Position numbers and translations under genes: made by a program
Assembly (NCBI RefSeq): GCF_051020985.1
Contig: NC_134999.1
Location: 26,321,160-26,385,159 of the forward strand
From: Nomia melanderi
Taxonomy: Eukaryota; Arthropoda; Insecta; Hymenoptera; Halictidae
DNA length: 64,000 nucleotides
Direction: 5' to 3'
The notes under the pieces: model-generated
Seen by the model: the letters and a program-made list of their open reading frames with translations, nothing else
Told to the model about the DNA's origin: nothing
The model's database searches: none
Shown here: positions 1 through 10,806 of the stretch, piece after piece
Layout: each line of letters opens with the position of its first letter
Position numbering within the stretch: position 1 is the stretch's first letter

Positions 1-1264
1 CTTACATCTTTATGCAGCTGTACCGTACCGGGTATATCTTTGTGTTTGACCACAATGACAGGAATTTAGACTGCAAAGGGTTAGTAAGGACTCTTCGTAG
101 AAATATGTTACAACTCTTCACCATTATTTACAACATCCCCTCTTATCGTCCTTTTTGATTTGAGGAAGTACGTAATAAATCACTCGAGACACGCACACGC
201 ACACACATAGGCGTAGGCAGGCTAGATTAGGAGATCCTAAAACCCTCTTAATCAAGCTTGTCATTTACCAAGAACTCTTCTATATAGAACTCACGAAATA
301 AAATATATAATTTGCTTTATCAAGCAGCAAACACGAAGATCTGTTATTTAACTTGGTTATTGTATTTATTAAGAAATATGATAGTGACAAATACTTTGCT
401 CCACGCAAAACATTACACACTCGAAATTTCTATTAAAATTAATAATTATATTACCTTTAGATATCATACACAATCCATTAAAATAAAATTAAAACTAATA
501 GTTAAAATTGCATCCGTTAATTTACTTTTATTTATTGTATTTAATGAATACATTATCTAACTTAAATCTCATCTTTCGATGTAAAATTTACTTTTTTTTA
601 TTCAATTTAACTAGAATAACTTTTATTGCATATCGATATAAATATTACACAAAATTTTCACTAAAAAAATGAAAATTAAAACAACTTCAGTCGAATATCT
701 CATATTTTACGAATACTTCTCGTATGCTGCGCATAATATCCTCGTACCGCGAGTATGTTACAGCAAACCCGTCTTTTTGTGAAATCTCATACATCAACCG
801 AGCACATGTAGTCACTCTTAAGAAAATCAACAAGCTTAACAGAGAACAGATGTATCGGTGACCATACAAGAGTAATAATATTCATAATATACCGTACTGG
901 AGGTTGGTAACCTGTCTTTCTTATCCGTTCTATACGCAGCCTAGGTTGTCAAATATATTATTTTTTGTTGGTCGAGACATTACGTTGATAAAGACACAGT
1001 GTACCATTTGAAAAGATAAATGTCGCAGACCTTGCGTAGGCGGTATCATTCGGATATTAGACTCAGGGGAAAGGAATTCGTCTGGGCGAGCTCAATTAGA
1101 GAGATCAGACGTCCAACAACGGCGAGAGGTTCGAGCGTGAATCCATGTTTAGTGGACTACACAATGCTTGATGGAATAGCATTATACTTTCCCTTTGAAA
1201 TAAACTGTTGATTTCCAATGTCGATTTGGTATTTACTCAAAGGATTCAAATGTATTTGCACCAG
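1..1264. other. AT-rich non-coding DNA, no gene seen
   Basis: Mostly A/T-rich sequence with stops in all frames and no splice-bounded exon. A short CA-rich microsatellite lies near 186-208. A slightly richer patch near 1020-1200 has no acceptor or donor of quality. Nothing else is recognisable. Confidence 0.6.
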
Positions 1265-1505
1265 TTAACACGTTAATCGCAATATCAGTCTCTGGTGACT
1301 GACGCTTCTGAATGATTAGAAAACAATCGTAACATGCAAGATAACCGATGTCGAATGAAAATGTTTAGTAACGTAACTAAGCTGATAATAGTGTAATGCA
1401 TACATTCTAATGTGAAATAATTAACAATTGTTCTTGGTTTTCTTTGCAACAAAAGCAAACTCTATTGAAAAACGCTCAAGATTTTCGTGGCGCTTAATGT
1501 GTTAA
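1265..1505 (+). mobile_element. TTAA-flanked MITE, family M1, complete copy
   Basis: The element is bounded by TTAA at 1265-1268 and 1502-1505. Its ends are inverted: TTAACACGTTAATCGC on the left and, read on the minus strand, TTAACACATTAAGCGCC on the right. At about 240 bp it has no coding capacity, which fits a non-autonomous element. A GGTCAC-type imperfect palindrome sits at 1287-1300, about 20 bp inside the left end. Other copies are at 10807-11514 (minus, split by a foldback) and 43744-43895 (truncated). The right TTAA is shared with the next element. TTAA targeting with CAC termini is typical of piggyBac-superfamily MITEs; that assignment is inference. Confidence 0.75.
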
Positions 1506-1902
1506 CTAGCACCCGTCAAAATGACGGGTTTTATTTTTCTTATTTTGCAATTATTGATATCTAACAAGTGTTAATACTAGGTCTCCTGACGCACATTAAA
1601 TTTTATACACACTATTTGGTAAATGTTAATGTCGACCTTGATTGATGCAATTATATTAGTATGTTTTCAATTATTTGCCTTTAAACCTTTAATTTCCAAA
1701 ATCCGGATAAGAAAACTTGAATTTTCTTCGCATTTGGCTTCTAGGAGTAGTAGAATAAACCGTACAATAAATGTCCGTAAACTTAGTGTTGAATATACAA
1801 AATGATTTAAAAAATAAATGGTTTCACTTAAAAATCTATTATTACAACTTTTATAAGGATTACGTATTAATCGTATTAAACGCCCGGTAGTCCTAATGTT
1901 AA
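1502..1902 (+). mobile_element. TTAA-flanked MITE, family M2, with an internal insertion
   Basis: It starts at the TTAA shared with M1 (1502-1505) and ends at TTAA 1899-1902. The right end, read on the minus strand, is TTAACATTAGGACTACC, and the left end is TTAACTAGCACCCG. The interior matches other M2 copies (36111-36330, 11511-11957, 52954-53390, and 31207-31392 in reverse). Shared blocks are GCAATTATTGATATC and the right-hand stretch TTACGTATTAATCGTATTAA. It is longer than the usual 220 bp because about 220 bp is inserted at 1571-1792. Confidence 0.7.
1571..1792. mobile_element. Probable TTAA element nested inside M2
   Basis: Comparison with uninterrupted M2 copies shows the host sequence broken after the ATTGATATC block and resuming as TTGAATATACAAAATG. 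The intervening 222 bp begins TTAATACTAGG and ends CTTAGTGTTGA, an imperfect inverted terminal repeat of the CACTAAG type. Its interior does not match other elements in the window, so the family is unknown. The junctions are inferred from alignment by eye. Confidence 0.45.
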
Positions 1903-2160
1903 CTGTGGAATATAGTTGTAAAAGTCTTTCGTGCGCGCGCGCGTGTGCATATGTGTGTATGTGTGTGGTAAAGTTACACAATGACGGGTGCACACGTCGA
2001 ACGCAGGACAAATGCACCTAACATTCATTAACATAAAAACTTAGTATAATGAAAAAGAAATACATGTTTATTTAAAAAAATAAATAATCTTTGAGAGAAT
2101 TAATATTATTCCGAATGTTAAGATGTTGGATATACTCGTCAAGCACAGTTAACTGGTAAA
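1899..2160 (+). mobile_element. TTAA-flanked MITE, family M3, abutting M2
   Basis: It begins at the TTAA shared with the M2 right end, with TTAACTGTGGAATATAG. It ends near 2160 with CAGTTAACTGGTAAA. The interior has diagnostic M3 blocks: ACACGTCGAACGCAGG, AATACATGTTTATTT and GATATACTCGTCAAGC. Related copies are at 23360, 29094 and 30803, with a reverse fragment at 57847. The right terminus has decayed from TTAA to TAAA. A GC/GT microsatellite at 1931-1969 interrupts the left third. Confidence 0.65.
1931..1969. repeat. GC/GT-rich microsatellite
   Basis: Alternating purine-pyrimidine run beginning GCGCGCGCGCGTGTGC and continuing as GTGT repeats. It lies inside the M3 element and has no coding potential. 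Such runs can adopt Z-DNA, but no function is implied here. Confidence 0.8.
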
Positions 2161-2616
2161 AGATAGAAGAAAAATTGTGTTATTCAACTTTCAAGTAATA
2201 AATTATCGCTTGAAGCGGTAATAGTTAATACTGTATAAAGTTGAATCTTTGCAAAATGTGAAAATGGGGAGAAAATGTAGAGAAAGATAATGAAACAACT
2301 TAGCATTGAACTCTACTGATCGCGAGTGAATAATTCTATTGTCAGATCCATATTCATTAAGACCATTCAGTCTTTGGGATATTTATAATTCGGTACTTAA
2401 ATTCTTTAAAATAGAATCCTGTTAAAGTTGGTTAAAAATTAATAAGATAATAGTTCCTTAAATATTTAAAACGATTCTTGATTAGCAGGATAGAGTCCAC
2501 TGAAAGGTAGGTTAATGGATATTCTAAATCATTTTAAATTATTCAGTTAATGTCAGGATTTATAATTACACCTTTAACTCTATAAATTTTACATTTCATT
2601 GTAATTGTAACGCTTT

Positions 2617-2765
2617 GTTGACCGGTCACGATTTAACTCGTGTTTACATTTACATTAGCTATTTCAATTTTTGACACGCAGGGCAATATAAAATATTACA
2701 AAAGCAAACTGTTAAAAGTTATATAAAAGATATGTCCAAAGTTTCATTTCAATGCCTTATGTAAA
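2617..2765 (+). repeat. Dispersed repeat M4, copy 1
   Basis: This stretch starting TTGACCGGTCACGA shares ordered blocks with 53454-53568: ACGCAGGGCAATATA, then a GCAAAAGCAAA-type run, then GATATGTCCAAAGTTTC. The two copies are in the same orientation. Element ends are not clear, although the second copy begins next to a TTAA at 53444, suggesting another TTAA MITE family. Confidence 0.6.
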
Positions 2766-2829
2766 AATACATACATAAAAATATCTACAGCACAGAAAAA
2801 AAAATTTGCATGTAAGAGAAAAAAGTATC

Positions 2830-3073
2830 TTAACCCTTTAAGTGTCAAGGTGCGATATATCGCTTCTTCATGCACTCGCGAAAAGTTTGTTTTTAATTTC
2901 ATTAGTAATAACGGAAGTCTAACATGTTTTTAATGCTGTGTAACAATTTTATGAACGTTAGATCAAAATTAACCGAAATTTACATTTTTGTTTATAATGA
3001 TGCACATTTGTTTGAAATTGTCTGGTATTTCTCGAATATGTATGAGAATTTCCCCTGGTATTCAAAGGGTTAA
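2830..3073 (+). mobile_element. TTAA MITE, family P1, piggyBac-like ends
   Basis: TTAA at 2830-2833 and 3070-3073 bound a 244-bp unit. The left end reads TTAACCCTTTAAGTG and the right end, on the minus strand, TTAACCCTTTGAATACC. TTAACCCTTTG-type termini fit the piggyBac superfamily. The interior is AT-rich with short chance ORFs on both strands and no transposase. I saw no other copy of this interior. Confidence 0.75.
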
Positions 3074-3535
3074 AAGTCTCCAAAAAATTACCAAGAAGAA
3101 ATATTCCTTGCGGCATGTTCGTCCTCAGATACCATTCAAGTTGCATATAAAGTGCCATTCTTATCATCGCAACGGAAAGAGATATTTACATAGGTAGCTA
3201 CCCTGAGGCAAGCTACTTCGTATAGATCACGATATTAACCTGGATAAAGGGCCACCCTATACGGAATGATTCAGGTCATCGGAGAGACCTGTTGGCAGTG
3301 GATTCTACACATGAAAACAATGAAAAATGTTCATATAAACATATATCCTATTTTATCTTGTTTTCGACTGATAGAGTTTCTGTTTACCTTCACAGGAGAC
3401 GTTCAAAATGACTACCTCGCTGAGTATATAGTAATGGTCAACTTCTTGATACTCTTACATAGAGGACTAATGTTATACAAATTCACACGAGAGATATTAA
3501 CAAGGAAGTGTTCATACAATATGCATACAAGGTTC

Positions 3536-3810
3536 TAAGATATATAATAAATCTGTAATAAATCTTTAGTAAATAGTTTCTGTATTAGATTATTATATAA
3601 ATAGTATATAATAAGGTATTGTAGATATAAGTACTATTTATGAATAAATATTATATAACAGATATAAATAGTATATAGTAATATAGTATTAATAAATAAG
3701 TATTAATAAATACTATATTATAGACATAAATACGATTTACTAATAAATGTCAATGATATTTGAAAAAATAAATAATTGTTGACGGATTTAGTATTATTTC
3801 GAATGTTTGG
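3536..3810. repeat. AT low-complexity region with a decayed M3 fragment
   Basis: TATATAATA- and AATAAAT-like words recur irregularly through 3536-3745. At 3752-3808 a short block resembles the internal part of M3 (AAAAAATAAATAATTGTTGA, then TATTATTTCGAATGTT). Nothing codes here. Confidence 0.5.
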
Positions 3811-4164
3811 AATGTTTCTATTTTGTAAACATTTTCTTGTCAGTATCTCTCACGTGAGTCTACAGCGGGGAGTCCAACCTCTTGACTTCCCACAGCCTCA
3901 ATGGAAAGAAACAGGTTGTTAAGGACCGTACACAAATTAATAACATGTTTAACTTATATATATATGCAGTATTGTCAATGGTTTTTTTAGTCGCAATTTC
4001 ATAAAGCTTGATGATGATCGCCATTTTGCGTTCAGACGCAAAATAGACATTTTGAGCGTCTCCTATGAAGATGAACAGAAACTCGCTACGAAAATAAGGT
4101 CAAATAAGACATATATTTATACAGACTCTTTTTATTATTTCCATGTATAGAATTCCATTGCCTC

Positions 4165-4640
4165 ACCGGTGATCTAGGTCACCCTGTATATCAGCTCAGT
4201 CAGGTGCGTACGCTGTGATTGTTAGGGCACGTTTCAGCGAGGGTAGCGTGGCGAGCTAAGATCGACGGATCGCGATTATTATCAACCGAGGGTTGGGCTC
4301 TGTGGACAATAAAATCTATCACCTAATGGCGCGGCGTGTGCGGCGCTTATCAACGCTGCGCAATTACCAACGGGCACGCACTGACAGTGACACTGGTTCA
4401 CGCGCGTCGCACCCATAATAATGGCCACTCTTCGAAATGACGACCGTGCCGGCCTCCGTTCGCAATTAATTATAATTATGGGCATGAAAGCGTCACGTAA
4501 TACACCGATAAGCTCAATAATAAGCTCAAGAGCGCGCACGGCTCGCATGCAGAGAAGTTTTCGTGTCAGCCCTCTTCGGCCACCGCAGGATGCCACTGTT
4601 ATGATTATTAGTTCAGTAAGCGGGCAGTCGGCACTAGCGA
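4165..4640. promoter_or_regulatory. GC-rich island, candidate conserved non-coding element
   Basis: The island is flanked by AT-rich DNA and contains homeodomain-like TAATTA sites (CGCAATTAATTATAATTATG near 4461). It also has a GGTGATCTAGGTCACC palindrome near 4167. A 152-codon ORF on the minus strand and a 78-codon ORF on the plus strand overlap it. Neither gives a recognisable protein or is bounded by splice sites. I take it as a candidate enhancer; conservation cannot be tested from this sequence alone. Confidence 0.35.
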
Positions 4641-4789
4641 TACTGGTAATTAAATGATTACTTTCGAGATTGTGTGTATTGTTGAAGCCGTGGATTTTGG
4701 GGATTGTGGAAGTTATTGTTCTGGATACAAAATATAACAAAAATGGTCTCTTCTTGCTGGTATCAGTATGATAATTAATCCTAAATGCA

Positions 4790-5150
4790 GATAGAATTTT
4801 AATTATGAAAATTTAGATTGTATTTTGTGGTAATTATACTATAATTAATCCTTGATGTTAGATGTACCTAATCCTGAACGAGAAAGTTTAAATTATGTTT
4901 TTTAATAATCGGATTGTAAGTAAACCTGACTGCAAATGAAATCTTGACTTGGAAAATTTAAATTATATTTTGTGGTAATTGCATTATAACTTAGCGTATC
5001 TAATTTTAAAAGAGAAAGGGTAAATTATGTTTTCTAATAATCAGACGATAAATAATCCTCACAGTAGCTGTAATTATGATAAGGAAAATTTAAGTTATGT
5101 ATCGTGGTAATTGTACTATAAATAATCATAAAAATAAATTTAATCTTGAT
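4790..5150. repeat. Degenerate AT-rich tandem repeat, about 130-145 bp
   Basis: The block GAAAATTTAxATTxTATTTTGTGG recurs at about 4808, 4953 and 5084, followed each time by TAATTxxACTATAA. A related half-unit (GAGAAAGxxTAAATTATGTTTT) occurs at about 4880 and 5011, so the array looks like an alternating pair of about 70-bp subunits. It has no coding potential. Confidence 0.6.
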
Positions 5151-6224
5151 AATGAAACTCTCAATCATAACTTAAGTTCTTACTTATTTCATATTTCTTC
5201 TGTAAAAATTTGTTTTATTACAAAGAATTATGTTATAAATTTATTATAAAGCATTTTAATTAAATTCTTTGATACTCTAATTAAATACCTTAATTTAAGC
5301 AAAGAATTTATTGATCAATTATGAAAAAGAATGAAGAAAAGAAACTGTTTTATTATTTTCTACGCTCGGTGCAGATACTGCAGTAATATAATTTTATGAT
5401 TAACAAAAATCCGTACATCTCCTTATAGAGGACAATTAATCCCGTAAAGTTATACTTTCTTGCAGTTACAACGCTATCCATATTACACAGCTACGGAATG
5501 TATTGTCTTCTCATCCTTCTAATTTAAATTCCCTATAAAATAATTCTTTTATGGAAATTTCGTAAAAGCATAATATATCTATATAGTCATCAGCAATTAA
5601 TATTTAAGATGAATTACACTCGTGAAAAAAAATAAAGTACTTATACAATATTTTGGACGCAGCAACAAGAAAGACACAGATTTATAAAATTCATTTTCTC
5701 CCTTTCAAATATTATCTATCATTAAATATTTATAACCATTCTTTTTACTGTGCTATATAATTTCGTTAACCGACAATAGACAACTCTTTTTCAGTTAGAG
5801 AGAAGATCGTGTCGATTGCTATAATAATCACGCTACCAGTACAACACCATACAGATATAAGGAAAAACTGTCGTAAATATTCCCTTGTCAGAAATGAAAT
5901 TTTGTTGACGATGTATGTTTTCCTTTACCATGAACACTAAATAACAAAAAGAAAGCGCATAAAGCGAGCTTGATTTACACAACATCAACGACAACGTGAA
6001 AATAACACGCAAGCAAAACTTTTATTGGTGCGTTAGCCCGACGTTCAATTTTCAATATGCGATATTTGCAATTCAAAACTGCGTTTTGCATGGCTCAAAC
6101 TGCATCTGAAAAAAGCTACGGTACGTTTCGAAAAACAGTTTACGGTCTGCGAATAACTCGAAACTTTCGCATTTAATGTACAATATAATTTGAACTGTGC
6201 GAATCGATTCCCATCGTGCACGAC

Positions 6225-6700
6225 GGGAATAATGCACTTTGGGAACCCTGTTGATTAATATTGCAATCGAATATGTTGCCTAAGAAATGTATATCGATTT
6301 GGTTTGGAATAACGCCATTCACGCGTAACTGTAACCTCGAGCCAAAAGTGAATTGCAAGTCTCGGATTCGTAGATTATCTTGAAACCGGTAAGAGATAAC
6401 GAAAAAAAGTTTCAACAAGAAATACATTGTTCTTTCATGTCTATAAAATTGCAAAATAAAAGTGTGCAAAATTTTGATTTTAAAAATGATCGGTTTGATA
6501 ATTTTATTTTAGTTTTATAGACATGGAAGAATGATGTACTTTTTGTTTAAACTTTTTTTCGCTATCTCCTACCGTTCTCAAGATAATCCACGGGAAAGAG
6601 AAATTTGAATTTTTTCCAAGAAGTGAAAGTGAAATTCGGCATGAAAAAGGATTGCAATCTATTAGACCTGACTTGCTCTACTTAGACACAAAGTTTCATA
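6225..6700. mobile_element. Large foldback (inverted-repeat) element
   Basis: The left arm matches the reverse complement of the right arm over roughly 200 bp. Matching pairs run from the centre outward: TCATGTCTATAAAA (6436-6449) with TTTTATAGACATGGA (6514-6528); AACGAAAAAAAGTTTCAAC with the complement of GTTTAAACTTTTTTTCGCT; GATTATCTTGAAACCGGTA with the complement of ACCGTTCTCAAGATAATCC; and ATTGCAATC with GATTGCAAT near 6260 and 6651. The spacer is about 60 bp. Decay increases outward, so the true ends are uncertain. An overlapping 98-codon ORF is a chance frame. Confidence 0.65.
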
Positions 6701-6889
6701 ATTTCCGAAATTTCCATGTCCGATACCTTTCCTTGTCAGTTTTGATTTAGCCAGCGAACAGTTGAGAACTCTTCATTTTTATTTTTTACAAAAGAAAACG
6801 TCAAACTTTTTACATCAACCTGATATATTCTCAAATTTTCCTATAAATGTTCCATGACTTTTAAGTGAAAGCGTAAGATACTGAACGGA

Positions 6890-7440
6890 ATATAAATCGT
6901 GCCTCTGCATCACGCCCGACCATTACTGTCCCGACATTAAATAAAACGGACGGATCAATTAAGTAAATAACCTGACGATAACCGGTGAAAAAATCTCGAT
7001 CGTCCCACGCAGCCGCGGCGGGACGGAACGAGACAGGTTAATCACGTTACTTCGCGATATCGTTCGCGCAACAAACGGAAGCCAATTGATTCGTGTCGTC
7101 TTTTTGGCTTTCTGCCTCGTCTGACTCGCTTAGACACAACGAATTCGAGCGTATCCTGAAACGCTCTGGTTTCACCGAAGGCAAAGCAAGAGTCAACGAT
7201 GTCGGCTGATACGACGTGCACGCCAGGACTGCTCGCCGGGAAAATCACATTAGTGATGTTTCGGTAATCACTTTTATGTCTATCACTCGTGATTGACAGC
7301 TGCGACACAATCAGTTTTTCCACGTTGCGGCACGGGAAACGCGACTCCCCGCGGCTCTCACTGAAAAATCTATAGACCCTATAGTCCGATCGACCGAGTG
7401 TTCAGCTCGATAATCGACTCGCCGTGCCACGCTCCGGATC
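6890..7440. promoter_or_regulatory. GC-rich island with a 93-codon minus ORF, probably regulatory
   Basis: GC content rises sharply around CGCAGCCGCGGCGGGACGG (7010-7027). A minus-strand ORF spans 7042-7323 and contains a basic stretch, RRGRKPKRR, that resembles an AT-hook. It has no flanking acceptor or donor and no recognisable domain. A short unconnected coding exon cannot be excluded, but regulatory DNA is more likely. Confidence 0.3.
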
Positions 7441-7540
7441 AGGGAATTCAGTGACGTTCCACTGTAAAAGCAACATCCTCTTGCTGATATTTACTAAAAT
7501 TCTGTCGTTTTCGGAATATTCGTCGCTTTTAACCAGGAAT

Positions 7541-8087
7541 TGAAAACAGTTATATCGGTTTCGGTTCTTGAAACAGTTATAAAGAACGGAAAAATATATC
7601 GGTTTCGGTTCTAGTTCTTAACCCCTTGGTCTATGATTTATTTTCCAACTGTGATCGATGCAACAACTTCGTCAGTAATAATTCATTGAAAAAAGAGAAA
7701 AGTTCGAAGCATATTCTATGTCTACGTTTGTCTTACAATATAATAATTGATAACGGAAGAATAATATTCAATTTGAATTCAAATGAACTGAATAATATTT
7801 ATGTTTGTTAAATTCTATTTAAAATGTTCACCATAAGTCTCGCGCGTTATTGTAAGACTAGGGGTTAATATCGGAGGATATAATATCGGTTATGAAACGG
7901 TTCTATTTGTTATATCATTCTTCGAAATGAAGAACCGAAAAATAACAGTTACAGAATCGATATTATATCCAATATTAAGAACCGAAATCGAAACCGACAT
8001 AGCTTAGAACCGATATACCGAATAACAATTATAACTTATTTCGGTTCTTCATAACTGTTTCAGTCAGAACCGATGTTAACAGTTTCA
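7541..8087. mobile_element. CGGTTC-rich foldback element, interrupted by a TTAA MITE
   Basis: Repeated TCGGTTTCGGTTCT words on the left (7553-7616) face AGAACCGAAATCGAAACCGA words on the right (7978-7998). The pair GGATATAATATCG (7876-7888) and CGATATTATATCC (7959-7971) forms an inner stem. Outer arms TGAAAACAGTTATATCGG and the complement of CCGATGTTAACAGTTTC give approximate ends. Removing the inserted P3 MITE (7618-7868) and one TTAA restores a continuous left arm that pairs with the right arm. No ORF of note. Confidence 0.65.
7618..7868 (+). mobile_element. TTAA MITE, family P3, reference copy
   Basis: TTAA at 7618-7621 and 7865-7868 bounds a 251-bp element. The left end is TTAACCCCTTGGTCTATG and the right end, on the minus strand, TTAACCCCTAGTCTTAC. 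The interior includes ATTCTATGTCTACGTTTGTC, the most conserved part of the family. Other copies are at 19326, 21175, 28408, 37861, 54916 and 62381. The 61-codon ORF inside is a chance frame. It inserted into the CGGTTC foldback, and the TTAA duplication is intact. Confidence 0.85.
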
Positions 8088-10180
8088 AAGAGTTATTTCC
8101 GAATCTTTTTCAGTCCATGATTTTAACACTTGAACAACCAAGCTAACCAAGACCTTTCTCGTTAATTTCAATTTAACTCATACAGCCAATTTTATTAAGA
8201 ATTGTGCTTTATACAAGTAGGAAAGGTATTTGAAGAATAGTAAAGAACTGTAGTTCAAGATTTATTAAATAACAAAGGAAAGAATATGTAACATATTAAC
8301 ACAAATAATCTTTAAGTTATGCAATATTTTTATATACTTAAGTATATAAATAATACACTCATACATATGCATACATATAAATATTACATCCCAATTTCTG
8401 TTGTTCCGGCTCAATATACATTTTTTATTCGTACAGTTAATATTTTATGTATATCACACATATTTATTTACTTTCTATTTAATTCAATTGTTCCAGTAAG
8501 TTCACAAGCAAGTTTTACCTTATTCAACGTATATGTCTTTACTTCACTTAAATTTGGAAAGTACGAGACCGATTAAATATTCATTATCTATACGAGCTAG
8601 TTTCTGTATTCACCGTTCCCTTCTTCATCGTTTAAATATTGATTCTTTAACGAGAACCAATGCTTCCGCCGTAGAATAATGGTTATTTATTCGAGTCAAA
8701 TATCGTTATAGAGCGGTAACAAATGAAATAAAGCATTGTCCTAAATAATGTTTGCAAAACTGTTTACGTGAGAACGGGCAACTTCATAACTCGTTGTAAT
8801 GAGCGGGCCAACAGTCCGTTTGCTTTTAGTTAAAAATACCAGTGGGCAACCGTGGCCAACCGCAAAGAAAGAACTAATAAATATAAGAAGTAACTATTTA
8901 TTATGGAGCAAATTAAGTTTCGCTCTCTGTTTTTCCAGTAATTTTCACGTAAATACAGTTCAAGGGTGGTGCTATTTCCGCAGAGGAGAAACTTTATCGC
9001 AGTGCAAATTCTATCTTCGCGAGCTTGCGGAAATTATTAGTGTAGAGGACTTAACCCATTCCTCTGCCTATCAATTTCCTGCAAAATTATTTGGTGGCCT
9101 ATTTCTGAAACGAAGCCACTTCATTTTGATGAAGTAGCCTCATCAAAATTTAATTACATTTTGTACGAAATAATTTGCCGGCGCACTTTTACTTCGTTTT
9201 GCATTTTTTTTTCAGAAGTTCAAAGCGAGACCGTGTAATCCCCGCGGCCGGGGAAACATATTACATTTTTGTTTTTGCGCGCTTGTTCTTCATCTGGATG
9301 CAGTTAATTATTATACGATCGCCACCAAACATTTCATTAACTGAGTTAAACGTTCTTAAACGTTACGTCGTTTTGCCTGAAAGGGAATTAAGTCGGTTAA
9401 ACGTATTTAAAACTGCTCTGTGAGATCAAAGAACACCGGGAAATATTCTGTCAGTTATAATACTAGAACGGAACGCGTATTTTTATATAAGACATTTAAT
9501 TAATAGATTAAATACGTCGAATACGGGATGACTTTCTTTCGTTCAACCTGCAATGCTGAAGTGGACACTGGATAAAGTATACCTGCAATAAGAATGAAAT
9601 TAGCAACGAGTTTTTCATTTCTAATTTCTTTTTCTTCTTACAAGTGAAAATAATGGATAAAGAGAATGATTTAATTATGATATAATTATTGTATAATGAT
9701 ATATAATATAATATAATAATATATTATATAATAACAATAATGTAATTATTTAAAGAAGAATTTTTCGGCTATATGAGACGAGACAATTTAATGGTCCACG
9801 ATTATAATTTATATTGCTTTATAAAAAATTTATAGGCAAATCCTTAACTACTCATCACTGATTCTTAAAATACCATTAAACAGTAGACAGGTTAACAGTC
9901 GTAGACATAAAATTACGCGTCAAACTGTCCAGCATGAAATTACATTAACAAAAAGAAAACTACAAATTCATAAAATCAAGTTCACGTCACTTCTATTCTG
10001 TTCATCTCCTAGATCACAAACTGATCAATAGATTACAAACCCTATTACAACGAAACACCAGTGCAAATCTATAAAGCACTAAAAACATGCAGAAAATGTC
10101 AGTCTACCATTACTTTATCACCGATTTATAAACGCCCTTAAAAGATCTAACAAACTCCTATTTAAATCACCCCGAAAAAT
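8088..10180. other. Non-coding spacer, no supported gene
   Basis: AT-rich DNA with a modestly richer stretch at 8780-9430. Open frames of 85, 112 and 82 codons (8319, 8799 and 9175) show no domain, no codon-bias signal by eye and no splice frame. A strong pyrimidine tract plus AG at about 9201-9216 is not followed by a donor. A TATAATATAATA low-complexity run lies at 9676-9725. Confidence 0.5.
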
Positions 10181-10800
10181 TCGAATTCCCGGCAAAGTCC
10201 GTAACTAAATCCGCAGTATATCGATCACAGTCGCAAAGTCGCGTGAATAAATCAATTCCATCATCAGTTATCCGTCCCGAATTACCATAGTTCAAACCGG
10301 TTCGACGAATCCCGGAACATGCGAGCGCGCGAGGGGAGCCCGCTGTAACTCATAAAAAAGTGACGCGTAACAGCTCCGTTCGCGATCAATTTTCCCAACG
10401 GAAAAACTTCGTGTGATCTTTGACGCTTCCCGGCAAAGGAAACAATATGTTTAATTCAAACGGCGAACCGCTCCTATAGCTTTGAGCCCGGCGAAGAACG
10501 CATGAATATGCATGTTTAATGCAAGTTATACCCCTCATCTTCCGTCTTCCGTGTACTTACGTGCCGCTCGCGGAATAAACTCGCGCGATTCGTTCACGCG
10601 CTAGCTATCCTTCCCCGGCAACAGTTCGCTATTGTCTTCTTTATTGAGAGGTCATCGTTGACGGGCAATCCAAGCGCGGATAACGGGCCAGGGTGAAATT
10701 ACGTCAGCCCTGGTCCGAGCAACTACATCTTTATTTTACTCTGCGCGATCGACGCTGTTGCGATCGATTTTCCTGGCGGAGATACCGGGATGTTCTGCTA
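10180..10800. promoter_or_regulatory. GC-rich island with octamer-like sites
   Basis: The island contains ATGAATATGCATGTTTAATG near 10502, an octamer/POU-like cluster, plus several CGCG-rich blocks. A GTAAGT donor-like word on the minus strand (ACTTAC at 10555-10560) follows a GC-rich segment. All three frames upstream of it meet stops within about 60 nt and no acceptor is seen. I treat it as candidate regulatory DNA; a 5' untranslated exon on the minus strand is a weak alternative. Confidence 0.35.
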
Positions 10801-10806
10801 AGGGAT

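Noticed and set aside
7042..7323. Minus ORF with RRGRKPKRR as an AT-hook protein
   Set aside because: The motif is short and basic stretches are expected in GC-rich reverse frames; no splice sites or further domain.
9201..9260. Exon after the strong pyrimidine tract and AG
   Set aside because: A stop follows within 20 nt in the most plausible frame and no donor is found downstream.
10300..10320. tRNA B-box-like GGTTCGACGAATCC
   Set aside because: Spacing does not fit GGTTCGANNCC, and no A box or cloverleaf could be formed nearby.
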